Positions 22,835-33,929 of a stretch of DNA of 64,000 nt are shown in pieces. The DNA is from Cocos nucifera (taxonomy: Eukaryota; Streptophyta; Magnoliopsida; Arecales; Arecaceae), in NCBI GenBank assembly GCA_006176705.1, contig QRFJ01001013.1:434501-498500 (forward strand). The letters run 5' to 3'. The notes beneath the pieces are model-generated. The model was not told where the DNA came from, ran no database searches, and saw nothing but the letters and a program-made list of their open reading frames with translations. Within the stretch, counting starts at the first letter, position 1, and each line of letters starts with the position of its first letter. The position numbers were made by a program, and so were the translations under genes.

Positions 22835-25800
22835 TTAAGATTGAAGCTCGGAGGAGATCTTATCTCCAACCAAGGTTAAAGAAGATCTTATCTCCTATTG
22901 AGGTTGACGTTGAAGCTCGGAAGAGATCTTATCTCTAGTCGAGATTGAAGAAGATCTTATCTCTTGTTGGGGTTGACGTTGTAGCTCGGGGGAGATCTTA
23001 TCTCCAGCCGAGGTTGAAGAAGATCTTATCTTCTATTAGGGTTGACGTTAGAGCTCGAGGAAGATCTTATCTTCAGCCAAGATTGAAGGAGATCTTATCA
23101 TCTATTGAGGTTGACGTTGGAGTTCGGGAGAGATCTTATCTTCAGCTAAGGTTGAAGGAGATCTTATCTCCTATTGAGATTGAAGTTGAAACTCAGAGAA
23201 GATCTTATCTTCAGCCGAGGTTGAAGAAGATCTTATCTCCTATTGAGATTGATGTTGAAGCTCGGGGGAGATCTTATCTCCGATCGAGGTTGAAGATGAT
23301 CTTACCTCCTATTAAAGGGTTGGAGCTCGGAGGAGATCTTATCTCTAATCGAGGTTGAAGGAGATCTTATCTTCTATTGAGATTGATGTTGAAGCTCGAA
23401 GGAGATTTTATCTCCAGTCGAGATTGATGGAGATCTTATCTTTTGTTAAGATTGATGTTGAAGCTTGGAGGAGATTTTATCTCTAGTCGAGGTTGAAGGA
23501 GATCTTATCTCCTATTGAAGTTGACGTTGAAGCTCAGGAAAGATCTTATCTCTAGTCGACGTTGAAGGAGATCTTATCTCCTATTGAAGGGTTGGAGATT
23601 GGAGGAGATCTTATCTCTAGCCGAGGTTAAAGGAGGTCTTATCTTTTGTTGAGGTTGACGTTGAAGCTCGACGGAGATCTTATCTCCAGCCAAGGTTGAG
23701 GTTGACGTTGAAGCTCGGAAGAGATCTTATCCCCAATTGAGGTTGAAAGAGATCTTATCTCCTATTGAAGTTGAAGCTCGAGGAAGATCTTATCTTCAGC
23801 CAAGGTTGAAGGAGATCTTATCTCTTATTGAGGTTGACGTTGAAACTCAGGGGAGATCTTATCTCCAGTCGAGGATGAAGGAGATCTTATCTTCTATTGA
23901 AGGATTGGAGCTTGGGAGAGATCTTATCTCCAGCCAAGATTAAAGAAGATCTTATCTTCTGTTGAGGTTGATGTTGAAGCTCGGGGAAGATCTTATCTTC
24001 AGTCGAGGTTGAAAAAATCTTATCTCCTGTTGAGATTGATGTTGAAGCTCGGGGGAGATCTTATCTCCAGTCAAGATTGAAGGAGTCTTATCCTTTGTTG
24101 GGATTGATGTTGGAGATCGGAGAAGATCTTATCTCCAGTCAAGGTTGAAGGAGATCTTATCTCCTATTAAGATTGACATTGGAGCTCAGGGGAGATCTTA
24201 TCTCCAACCAAGATTGAAGGAGATCTTATCTTTTATTGAAGTTGATGTTGAAACTCGGAGGAGATCTTATCTCCAGCCGAGGTTGAAGGAGATCTTATCT
24301 CTTGTTGAAGGGTTGGAGCTCGAAGAAGATCTTATCTCCAGTTGAGGTTGAAGGAGATCTTATCTTTTATTGAGTTTGACGTTGAAGCTCAGAAGAGATC
24401 TTATCTTCAGTCGAGATTGAAGAAGATCTTATCTCCTATTGAAGTTGATGTTGAGGCTCGGAGAAGATCTTATCTTCAGTCAAGGTTGAAGAAGATCTTA
24501 TCTCCTATTGAAGGGTTGGAGCTCGGGAAGATCTTATCTCCAGCCAAAATTGAAAAAGATCTTATCTCTTGTTGAGGTTGATGTTGAAGCTCGGAGGAGA
24601 TCTTATCTCTAGCTGAGGTCGAAGGAGATCTTATCTTCTGTTGGGATTGACGTTGAAGCTTAGGGGAGATCTTATCTCTAGTCGTGGTTGAAGAAGATCT
24701 TATCTTCTATTAAGATTGATGTTGGAGCTTGGTGGAGATCTTATCTCCAGTCGAGATTGAAGGAGATCTTATCTCCTATTGAAGGATTGAAGCTTGGGGG
24801 AGATCTTATCTCTAATCGAGGTTGAAGGAGATCTTATCTTCTGTTGAGGTTGACGTTGATGCTTGGAGGAGATCTTATCTTCAATCGAGGTTGAACGAGA
24901 TCTTATCTCCTATTGAGGTTGATGTTGAAGCTCGGGAAAAGATCTTATCTCTAGTCAAGGTTGAAGAAGATCTTATCCCTGTTGGGGTTGATGTTGGAGA
25001 TTGAGGAAGATCTTATCTCCAGTCGAGGTTGAAGGAGATTTTATCTTCTATTAAGATTGACGTTGGAGCTTGGGGAGATCTTATCTCCAGTCGAGATTGA
25101 AGAAGATCTTATCTTCTATTGAAGTTGACGTTGAAGCTCGAAGGAGATCTTATCTCTAGTCGAGGTTGAAGAGATCTTATCTTTTATTGAAGGATTATCT
25201 TCAACTGAGGTTGAAGGAGATCTTATCTCCTATTGAGGTTGATTTTGAAGCTCAAGAGAAATCTTATCTCTAGCCGAGATTGAAGGAGATCTTATCTCCT
25301 GTTGAAGTTGACGTTGAAGCTTGGGGGAGATCTTATCTCTAGCTGAGGTTGAAGGAGATCTTATTTCCTTCGTTGAAGAGTTGGAGCTTGGAAGAGATCT
25401 TATCTCCAACTAAGGTTGAAGGAGATCTTATCTCCTATTGAGATTGATGTTGAAGCTCGGAGAAGATCTTATCTCCAGCCGAGGTTGAAGGAGATCTTAT
25501 CTCCTGTTGACGTTGACATTGAAGCTTGGAGGAGATCTTATCTTCCAGTCGAGGTTGAAGGAGATCTTATCTCCTATTGAAGTTGAAGCTTAAGAGGAGA
25601 TCTTATCTCCAGCTAAGGTTGAAGGAGATCTTATCTCCTGTTGAGGTTGACATTGAAGCTCGGAGGAGATCTTATCTCCAGCCAAGATTGAAAGAGATCT
25701 TATCTCCTATTGAAGGGTTAGATCTTGGAAGAGATCTTATCTCTAGTTAAGGTTGAAGGAGATCTTATCTCCTATTGAGGTTGATGTTGAAACTCGGGAG

Positions 25801-25990
25801 AGATCTTATCTCCAGCCAAGGTTGAAGGAGATCTTATCTCCTGTTGAAGGATTGGAGCTCGGGGGAGATCTTATCTCCAGCCGAGTTGAAGGAGATCTTA
25901 TCTCTTATTAAAGGATTGGAGCTCGAGAGAGATCTTATCTCCAGCTGAGGTTGAAGGAGATCTTATCTTTTATTGAGGTTGAAGCTTGGG
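22835..25990 (-). repeat. 3.1-kb satellite-like array inside G2
   Basis: About 45 tandem units, modal length about 69 bp (shorter variants about 65). Each unit has two copies of the inverted repeat GGAGATCTTATCTCC, joined by TATTGAGGTTGACGTTGAAG and CCGAGGTTGAAG-type spacers. The central AGATCT makes a BglII site in most units. No gene is present. Because 69 is a multiple of three, spurious open frames repeat every 23 codons. The position, between integrase and the 3' LTR, is the same as the short 16790-17062 series in G1. Confidence 0.9.
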
Positions 25991-26159
25991 AAAGAGTTTC
26001 GATCTCGGGTTCCCGCACTTGTTGCTTCTTGCGGACGCCAAGCTCATTGTAGATGTCAAGCCTATTTTGGACGTCGAACTAGGACCTCTCTTGCAAATCA
26101 GGATAAGGTTCTGCCTTTTGCATTTGACATAGTCAGGTTATCATGAAAAAATATGTGTT

Positions 26160-26490
26160 AGGATTCTCCACCGAGCTTCTTTCTTCTCCACATCTTTGAC
26201 CTACGAGGTTCTGACTTTTGCTCTTGTTAGGATGAGGTTCTCCTCCCGTTCCTAATAAATGGCAGGGGCACATTAGGGTTATTGTCAGGGCCTCTCTTCT
26301 CACCTCATCTAAAATGAACGAGGCCTTCGACTTTGCTCACATTAGGATGAGGTTTTTCTCTTATTCTTAATCAGACTGTAGGGGTATATTAGGGCCGTTG
26401 TCAGGGCCTCTCTTCTCACCTTGTCTTAAATAATCGGAGGTCTTTGACTTGCCCATGTTAAAACATGGTTCTTTTTCTATTCTTAATATG
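26160..26490 (-). repeat. 116-bp repeat remnant in G2
   Basis: About three units, GTTAGGATGAGGTT-type starts at 26225, 26341 and (decayed) 26457, spaced 116 bp. These are the reverse complement of the units in G1, in the same order relative to integrase. Confidence 0.75.
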
Positions 26491-26574
26491 ACCACTTTTG
26501 ATTATTTTTTTTCTATCGTCATATAGTTTTTGCACCAAGAAACAATAATGTTGAAATGAAGGAGTTTTATTGAA

Positions 26575-26773
26575 GAAAAATTACTGGCAGTACATTCTCA
26601 AACTCTCTAAGTTTCAAGATCATGGGAGCGTTGTTCCTCCGAGCTTCTTCAGACGATAAGTTTTGAATTGGATGATCTCCTTTATTTCATATGGGCCTTT
26701 TCAATTTGGGGAAAGCCTCCCCTGGCTTCGAAGCTGAGAGATGGCGGCTTGCCGAAGTACTAAGACCCTTAGA
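26575..26773 (-). pseudogene. G2 integrase C-terminus
   Basis: The - strand frame gives the end of a Gypsy integrase: AAISQLRSQG, a GPYE-like segment broken by one stop, TYRLKKLGG and LRMYCQ near 26590. It parallels 15730-15899 in G1. It is fused at about 26773-26785 to the gag C-terminus, which shows the internal deletion. Confidence 0.75.
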
Positions 26774-27324
26774 GATAGCATTGATGATGCTGAGAGGCGG
26801 TCGATCTTCTTGTTGTTCCTTCCTCATTGGTCATTCTAGCTGTGGTAGTGCCCTTGGCTGATCTTTTCTTGCTTTAGGCCGACGTCTGAGAAATTGACCT
26901 AGCTGGCCTCTCCTAATGAGCTCCTCAATCTCGTCTTGGAGGTGAATGCATTCTTCAGTATCGTGGTCATGATTATGATGATACAAATAGTACTTGCTTT
27001 GATTGCACTTATTTAGAGGAGATCTTAATTCTTCTGATCTTGGTAGTTGATTCTTAATTTCTATCAGAACTTGAGTTTTAGGAGCATTAAGAGAGGCATA
27101 GTTATAAAACCTTCTAAGGGAAGAACTTCTTCGCACTCTTCTATCGGAGCTTCTTTGATGATGAGCTCAAAAAGGAGTTCGGGCTCGTTTGCACTCGAAG
27201 AGAGTCCATGAGTGTGGTCGAACTTCATTCGGCCCTCTATCAGTGGTGGGTCTATTAGACTCGTCCGCCTGCTGCTCTCCCGTGGCTTCCTCATCCTTCA
27301 ACCTGAAGACTTTTTTCGCTCGGA
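26774..27324 (-). pseudogene. gag: G2 gag, C-terminal part
   Basis: Contains the YHHNHDHDTEEC knuckle-like cluster and the following DEIEELIRRGQLGQFL (about 26990-26880), ending at PPLSIINAI just before the deletion junction. The upstream end at 27324 abuts A2; the N-terminal part continues at 32805. The first Cys of the cluster is replaced by Tyr. Confidence 0.8.
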
Positions 27325-27342
27325 TGGCACCGTTGTCGGGGA
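27325..27342 (+). other. A2 primer binding site
   Basis: TGGCACCGTTGTCGGGGA, 17 of 18 identical to the site in A1. Here it is the first sequence of the element. Confidence 0.8.
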
Positions 27343-27432
27343 TCGTGTCTAAAACAATATTAAAATTTTGATCCTTGCTTTACTTTAGAAATTTATTTTT
27401 AATTTTTATTATTTTAAAAAAAAATTTAGTGC

Positions 27433-28957
27433 ATGATACGTACTGGACATAGTAACTTACTATCTTTAGATCCAAAAATTGAAAGGACCATTAGAATACT
27501 ACAACAAGAAAGAAACATGGCAGCTGAAGATCCTAATGACATCAATCTAGGATTGGATATGGCGACTGAAGGACAGCATGAAGCTATTCGACCAGTACAT
27601 CATTCATTAAATGATTATATCACACCATCTATAGCCGATGCAGCTTCGAGCATCAGGAGACCGCCTGTACGAGCAAACAACTTTGAAATAAAATCGGCGA
27701 TGATCCAGATGATTCAATCAACTGTCCAATTCAGTGGACACGTGCATGATGATCCGAATGCCCATATTTCTAATTTTCTTGAACTTTGCGATACTTTTAA
27801 AATTAATGGGGTGTCGGATGATGCTATTAGATTAAGGTTATTTCCTTTCTCTTTATGGGATAAAGCTAAAAATTGGCTTCATTCTCTTCCTGCAGGTTCT
27901 ATCACAACTTGGGATGTCCTAGCCCAAAAATTCTTAGCCAAGTACTTTCCACCTTCCAAGACTGCTAAGATGCGCAATGATATCACTTCTTTTATGCAGA
28001 TGGACATGGAGACACTATATGAGGCTTGGGAGCATTTCAAGGAACTATGCTGAGGAGATGTCCACATCATCAACTACCCGTATGGCTTCAGGTACAAACT
28101 TTCTATAATGGTTTATCTCCTACTAATCGTTCTATGATTGATGCAGCAGCAGGAGGAACCATTAATCAAAAAATGGAGGAAGAAGCTTTCGATCTGATCG
28201 ATGAGATGGCATCAAATAGCTATCAATGGCAGACAGAACGTATGATGCCAAAAAGACTAGCAGCTGTGCAGGGAGTAGATTGCGTGCCAACCTTACTAGC
28301 TAAAATTGTAGCCCTTAGAGCCAAAGTCAACAACTTAAAGGGAACAGCTATGCATGTTCAGAGCATTACTTGTGACCTATGTGGAGGAGGACACGATACG
28401 AGCAATTGCCAGACAGGTAATCCTTTTGCTAAAATAACTGATACAGCTAATTATATTGGAAATTTTTTTAGGCCGCAACAAAACAATCCCTACTCCAACA
28501 CATACAATCAAGGGTGGAGGCAGCACCCAAATTTCTCATGGAGCAATCAAAATGCAGCACAACAGCCACCCCCGAGGATTCCAAGTACCTGAAAAAGAAG
28601 TCCAACATGGAAGAGCTGATGGTCAAATTTATGCAAAACCAAGAAGCAACTATAAAAAATTTGGAAGCCAAACTTAGGCAGGACCAAACAGCAGCAATTC
28701 GAAACTTGGAGATGCAAATAGGTCAAATGGCTAAGATAATCTCCGAGAGACCTCAGGGATCCTTGCCAAGCAATACGGAGACAAATCCAAGGGAGCAAGT
28801 CAATGCTATCACCTTAAGAAGTGGTACAAAGTTAGAGGAGCCACATCAGAAGAAAGAGACTGAAGAGCCAACTATAAATAAGGAACCATCAACTCAAAAT
28901 TCGTCAGTCACCAAAACAACCAGCAGATGGATGGTCTCCAGGTATACGGTTTGCTGA
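27433..28957 (+). pseudogene. gag: A2 gag
   Basis: Capsid and nucleocapsid gene of Athila type. The start at 27433 reads MIRTGHSNLLSLDPKIER. The retrotransposon gag core lies at about 27690-28190 with the FLELCDTFKINGVSDDAIRL and WLHSLPAGSITTWD segments. A knuckle CDLCGGGHDTSNC lies at 28371-28409, followed by NPYSNTYNQGW and a Gln/Asn-rich coiled stretch. Two frameshifts (near 28030-28055 and 28510-28590) and a TGA at 28955 break it. Sequence decay is mild compared with the Gypsy elements. Confidence 0.87.
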
Positions 28958-28964
28958 TCCAAAT

Positions 28965-29786
28965 GTGAAGCCCTACGTGCCGCCACTACCATTCCCAGAG
29001 AGACAAATACAGCATCCAGATAAGAAATTTTCTAACTTTTTCAAAATTTTAAAGAATTTACATATTAATATTCCTTTTGTAGATGCTATTACTCAAATGC
29101 CCAGGTATGCCAAGTTTCTCAAAGAAATCTTAACAAATAAGAAAAAGCTGAAGGAGCATGAGAGAATAAATTTGAATGAAGAATGCTCAGCAATACTTCA
29201 AAATAAATTACCACAGAAGCTAAAAGATCCAGGAAGTTTTACTATCCCCTGCATTATTGGTGATTGTAGTTTTGATAAAGTTTTATGTGATTTAGGAGCA
29301 AGCATTAATCTCATGCCTTTTTCTATTTTCAGGAAGCTGGGTCTAGGAGAACCAAAGCCTACCACTATTACTCTTCAATTAGCCGATAGATCCATTAAAT
29401 ATCCAAGAGGTATAGTGGAGGATGTCTTGGTAAAGGTAAACAAGTTTATTTTTTCTATTGATTTTATTGTTCTTGATATGAAAGAAGATTATGATGTACC
29501 CCTTATTTTAGGGAGACCCTTTTTAGCTACTGGAGGAGCTTTAATAGATGTTCAACAAGAAAAATTAATTCTTAGAGTCCAAGATGAACAAGTTACTTTT
29601 AATGTTTTCAAAGATACTAAACATCCTGATGATAATCAAACTTATTTTCTAATTGATATTATTGACAATCCATTATATGAGAATTCTGTAGAAAATAGGT
29701 TTGAGACTATAAAAGCGAGCAATGTCAAATTGAAAGAGGACTCGATCAAACATGAAAGTATTCCAATTGAAGTGGCACCAGATTGA
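28965..29786 (+). CDS. A2 protease ORF, 273 codons
   Basis: Open frame that would continue the gag polyprotein; the true start is upstream, in frame with the broken gag. After a Pro-rich entry (KPYVPPLPFPERQ) and the NKLPQKLKDPGSF segment comes the aspartic protease: CDLGASINLMP with catalytic Asp at 29289-29291, FIVLDM, and ILGRPFLATGGA near 29508. In autonomous Athila elements RT would follow; here only a short acidic tail and the stop at 29784-29786 follow. The protease motifs look intact, so this is the best-preserved protein in the window. Confidence 0.8.
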   Translation: MKPYVPPLPFPERQIQHPDKKFSNFFKILKNLHINIPFVDAITQMPRYAKFLKEILTNKKKLKEHERINLNEECSAILQNKLPQKLKDPGSFTIPCIIGDCSFDKVLCDLGASINLMPFSIFRKLGLGEPKPTTITLQLADRSIKYPRGIVEDVLVKVNKFIFSIDFIVLDMKEDYDVPLILGRPFLATGGALIDVQQEKLILRVQDEQVTFNVFKDTKHPDDNQTYFLIDIIDNPLYENSVENRFETIKASNVKLKEDSIKHESIPIEVAPD

Positions 29787-30876
29787 TCCACTTTAGAACT
29801 CAAAGAAAGTCAAGCTGAAGACTATAAATCAGAACTACTAGATAGGTTATTTCTTTTCTTTTTAGTTTTGATCATTTTTCTTTTCTTTTATTTTTTAGTA
29901 ATTTATTGTTGCTCTTTTACTGCTCTGGTGTGTATTTTCAATTTTGCAGAAAAATCAATGAGAGCTCAAGCAAAATTTCAAAGCTCCAAAGAACCAGACT
30001 GAACCAAATCAGGTGTATTCCTTCCTATCCTTTATTGCACCCTTTATTTTTCTTTCTCCTTTAAGACAATGTAGAATAAGTTAAAAAAAAAAAAAAACCA
30101 TGTGTCAAGAAGAAAATCTTGAGCAAGATAGACTGGATAAGTGATAAAAGATAGAATTATTTGCTAATGAATGTAATGAGTTAAAGAAGTAGATTAGTTG
30201 GTCAACTTTTAGCAGCCTACTTAGGTCATTAAAAGACTATTAGCACTTCTAATTGCACATGCACACTAACAAGGCAAAGTAGGTATTGATTATAAGGCCA
30301 ACTGAGGATTCAATTATCACTGAAAAATTGATAATTAATATACATTCTAATCAAAGAAACTTGAATTTAAGGAAAGAGCTACCTGCCTAAAAATAAAGTG
30401 CAAAAGATAGAGTATATGTGGATTGCCCAAAGCCTAGTAACTGGGTCTCTGCACCTAGGTCAAGTGTGAAAATTCACATAAAATGGTGAAGGAAAGGCCA
30501 GGATGCTCAGCACAAAAAAAAAAAAAAAAGAAAAAAAGAAAAGCAGTGTGAAAGCTACCTTAATTCATGAGTATAAAATTGAGAATGTATAGAAAATTGA
30601 CCAAAATAGGTGATAAGAGAAGGATACTTTTGTTCTTTTAATTTAATACTGAAATGCTAAAGTTAGTCATCACGAACACAAGTGCTATAGATCTTTGATG
30701 TACTCTAAGAAAGTTTTTAATTGTATTGACTGAAAAATTTGCTTCTGAAGCTCAATGCTTAGTTAGCAGTATTTTCTAAACTTTTTGACCTTTAATCCTA
30801 GATTTTATCTTTGTGATGGATAATCTTATTGAAACATGGTATTAAATAAAACATTGCTAAGGGACTAGCAATGACT
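29787..30876 (+). other. A2 3' non-coding region
   Basis: No RT or integrase and no other gene. An AAGCTGAAGACTATAAA stretch at about 29811 parallels the sequence after the A1 ORF. There are A runs at 30080-30095 and 30510-30545. A segment near 30420-30490 (CCTAGTAACTGGGTCTCTGC) matches the reverse complement of the repeated motif at 7421 and 7709 in A1. Confidence 0.6.
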
Positions 30877-30889
30877 AAGTTGGGGGGTG
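30877..30889 (+). other. A2 polypurine tract
   Basis: AAGTTGGGGGGTG against the LTR start TGATAAG; identical to that of A1. Confidence 0.8.
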
Positions 30890-32804
30890 TGATAAGTGGT
30901 AAAAATATACTAATAAAAGTATTAAATTATAAAATAAATTAATCTATTTTTTTAGAAATTGAATATTTTTATTAATCTTATGTAGGAAAGAAGGCCACCA
31001 ATGTGAAGATCTTATTTTTTTGGTTCAGATGAAATAAATTTCAGGCAAAACGGACTTCAAACGAGCCCAGAATTGAATTTCAAAAAAAAATTGAATTTGG
31101 TTCAAATCGGTTCAGAAAATCGGCTCAGCAGACCGCCCGATTCGATCGACCGCAGACCGACCCAACCCGCCGACACAATGCTGACGTCAGGATGATGTCA
31201 GCATTTTTTGTGGTGCACGATGGACCATCTGGAAGGGTAATTTGGGAATTTCACATGAAGAAGCGCGCTCTGATTGGCTGAAGAATGCGGTGGTCCATGC
31301 AACACCGAGCTCGCGCATGGTCTACAGAGGGCAATTTGGAAATTTTGTCTGATCCAACGGGCGATTTTCACTTGAAACTTGATCGGAACGGTCGAAAAGA
31401 AAGGCACTGATGGAACGGCATCCGCAGCTCCCGATCGAGATCCAACGGCTGAGATTCATCCCGACGTTAAACTAAAGATCAGAAGCCTTCTTTCTACGCA
31501 TCGAACGGCCCAGATTCAATCCAACGGTTGATCCAATGGCTGGCATGAAATCCGACTTGATCTGGGTTATTTTAAGGGGTTTTTAAGTGATTTTTGGACC
31601 GTTTGATCAACATCCAACGGGAAGAATTATCCAGATCTTAATTTGAGTTGTTTTGGGAGTCTTAAACCTAATTTTTGATGGATTTTGAGAAGAAATCAAA
31701 TTCTTTATCTATAAAAACCTGTTATTGCCGTGAAAAAAATCAGAGAGAGAGATGGAGAGAAAGAGAGAGAGACAGAGAAAGAGAGAGAAGTCAGAGAAAA
31801 AGAGAAAAGAGAAAAGGGAGAGAGTCAGAGAAAAAAGAAAAACAAAAAGAAAAAGAGAGGAGAGAGGTAGAAAGAGAAGAGTGATTTGTGAGAGAAAGAA
31901 AAGGGATTTTTTTTTCTTTCGACAATCAAGACATCGATCAAGGAGCCTCTTCTTCTTCACCAAGTTCTCCACATCCAAGAGCAACAGGACAATCAATTTC
32001 AGCAATCAAACAGTCTAATTTCTCTTATGCTTTTTATTTTATTTGCTGTTTTTGAACTTTATTATCATGAACTAAATTTTTTTTTACTAAGGCTAAGGTG
32101 TAGCCACTCTTTTGATGCAATATTCAGTATGATTTATTTTTAAATTTTATTCATGAGGAGTATATAAATCTGATCTTAATGCTTTTAGATTACTGGCCAT
32201 CTTCTAATTGATCTGATGAACATAGATGTTACGGACCAAGTACATCTATGTTAATTGCTTCTTGATTATATACCTTGTATTATGAATCAAATTAGAATTC
32301 ATATGCATGCAGGAAATTTTAGTGCGCTTTGGACGCAGCGTATTTTAATTAGAGGGTTTCACAAAACCTTAATGCATTAATATTTATTTAAATTACACCT
32401 GGACCAAAGGATAATTAATAAATATTGATAGTTTTGCTATGCCTGGACCAAAGGATAGTGAATAAATTAGGAGACTCCACCGTCACATGAAATAAAATTA
32501 ATCTAAAAATCTGAATATTGTATTGACTGAGTTGGTGAACTGATTGCCTTAGTAATTCATTGCTCTTAAGTTTAAAACCCTAATAATTTACACTCTCTCT
32601 ATTTTTTTTAAATTTTTTTTAATTATTTATTTATTTTATTTTATTCTTTAATTTCTTATTCTCATAAATCGATCTTCTAAATAAAGCATAGGAAAAAGCT
32701 TTTCAATACTTATTTTCCAATCCTCTAAGGATGATACTCTATTCATTCACTTTATTACTTGATCGACTGATGCACTTACCATAGCTATAAATTAGCACGC
32801 ATCA
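30890..32804 (+). repeat. A2 3' LTR
   Basis: 1,915 bp, TGATAAGTGG...ACGCATCA. TATA box TATAAAAA at 31710-31717. Shortly downstream is a 170-bp purine-only-like tract (31740-31900) of GAGA and GAAA words, in the position of the transcript leader. The second half is AT-rich. Confidence 0.82.
31738..31905 (+). repeat. Purine-rich GA tract in A2 LTR
   Basis: Low-complexity run of A and G with few interruptions, starting about 25 bp after the TATA box. It also yields a spurious Arg/Glu/Lys-rich frame, which I do not call as a gene. Confidence 0.75.
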
Positions 32805-33806
32805 TTGGGCATATCCTTCAGCTCGAGCTAGTAGATCGATAAAATTTTTGGGGTACTTCTCCAAGGAGAATAATAAATCATTCATCTGAAGGCTATCCTT
32901 GAGTGCGGCCATTGCAATAGACTGGTTCAGGTTTTGGACCTCCAATATAGCAGTATTAAATCGGGTAACATAAGTTTGGATTAATTTTCCCTCCTTCTGC
33001 TTGATATTCATCAAAAAATCCAAACCTCGATGTGGACGTCGGCTGCTGATGAAGTAAGCTATAAACTGATGGCTCATCTGATAACAAAAGAAGATCATAC
33101 CCAACTTTAATGTTGAGTACCAGTTTCTTACTGCTCTCTTTAAGGTAGATGAAAAAGCTCAACATAAGATGGCGTCTGGTGCACCATAGATCAGTATCAT
33201 GGTTCGAAAGGCCTCTGGGTGATCGATCGGATTAGATGTTCCATCATAGCTTTCAAATTGGAAGAGCTTGAAGTTCGACGAAATGAACTCTTACATAATT
33301 CAAAGAGAGAAAGAGAGATTGGTGCAGACATCATCATGGAGAGCCAGGGCGACGTGTTGGAGTTTCTCAATCCGTCGGTCCATCTTTCATAGTTTCTGAT
33401 CGAGGACGTCATCTCGATCGCAGATCTTGAAAGGCTTCCAGCTATAGATGAGGAAGATCTCTTCTAAAGAAGAATCATTATTCGAATAAGGATTCTCTGC
33501 TCTCTATTTCTCCTTCCCAAGGGTGATGGATATGCTAGCCCAAGTGCTCTTTCTTGGGATCGATTTCTGACATTCCGATGGTAGGTTTTCTGACGAAATC
33601 ACCATCGAGGGCTACCGCATGGCCTGCACCATCTCGATGAGGTCTTGTACCCACTACATTAGTAGGTTAAACTGCTCTGGATCTACCATGGCCGTTGGTG
33701 GAGGTGGAGGTTGAAGTGCTGGCACTGGAGCAAGAATAGATGGATCTGGCTCGGATCTGATGGTAGAAGTGATAGATCTCCGGATAGTCATCTTCTTTGG
33801 AGGCAT
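32805..33806 (-). pseudogene. gag: G2 gag, N-terminal part
   Basis: The start at 33806 (MPPKKM) is followed by the VDPEQFNLL segment, then the gag core around 33290-32810: FESYDGTSNPIDHPEAFRT, STLKLG and LARAEGYAQ. Stops and shifts are frequent. It is cut at 32805 by A2 and continues at 27324. Confidence 0.82.
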
Positions 33807-33929
33807 TTCATGAGATTGAGGAAGAGGATGGAGATGGACCTTGAAGAAGAAGATCCACAGGATTGGTTGAGCACTTCTTTAAGAATAAGGGTATCTAAGA
33901 AATAAAGGCCCTTCCTCTAGCGCCAATCC

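Larger units (their letters stand above)
27325..32804 (+). mobile_element. A2: Athila-like element lacking its 5' LTR
   Basis: Begins exactly at a tRNA-Asp-type primer binding site and runs through gag, protease, non-coding 3' region, polypurine tract and a full 3' LTR ending GCATCA at 32804. No 5' LTR is present. The flanks TCGGA (27320-27324) and TTGGG (32805-32809) both differ by one transition from TCGGG, and counting them once restores the G2 gag alignment with no gap, so a 5-bp target duplication is likely. There is no RT, RNase H or integrase. It shares primer site and polypurine tract with A1. Confidence 0.82.

Noticed and set aside
22945..25004. Open frames with 23-residue repeats
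   Set aside because: They follow from a unit length divisible by three; they lie on the strand opposite the element and vary with each indel.
22835..25990. CRISPR-like regular array
   Set aside because: Spacers are themselves repeats, the period is about 69 bp, and the array sits inside a plant retrotransposon; it is a tandem satellite-type array.
31675..32018. Arg/Glu/Lys-rich open frames
   Set aside because: Translation of a GA-rich low-complexity tract in an LTR leader.
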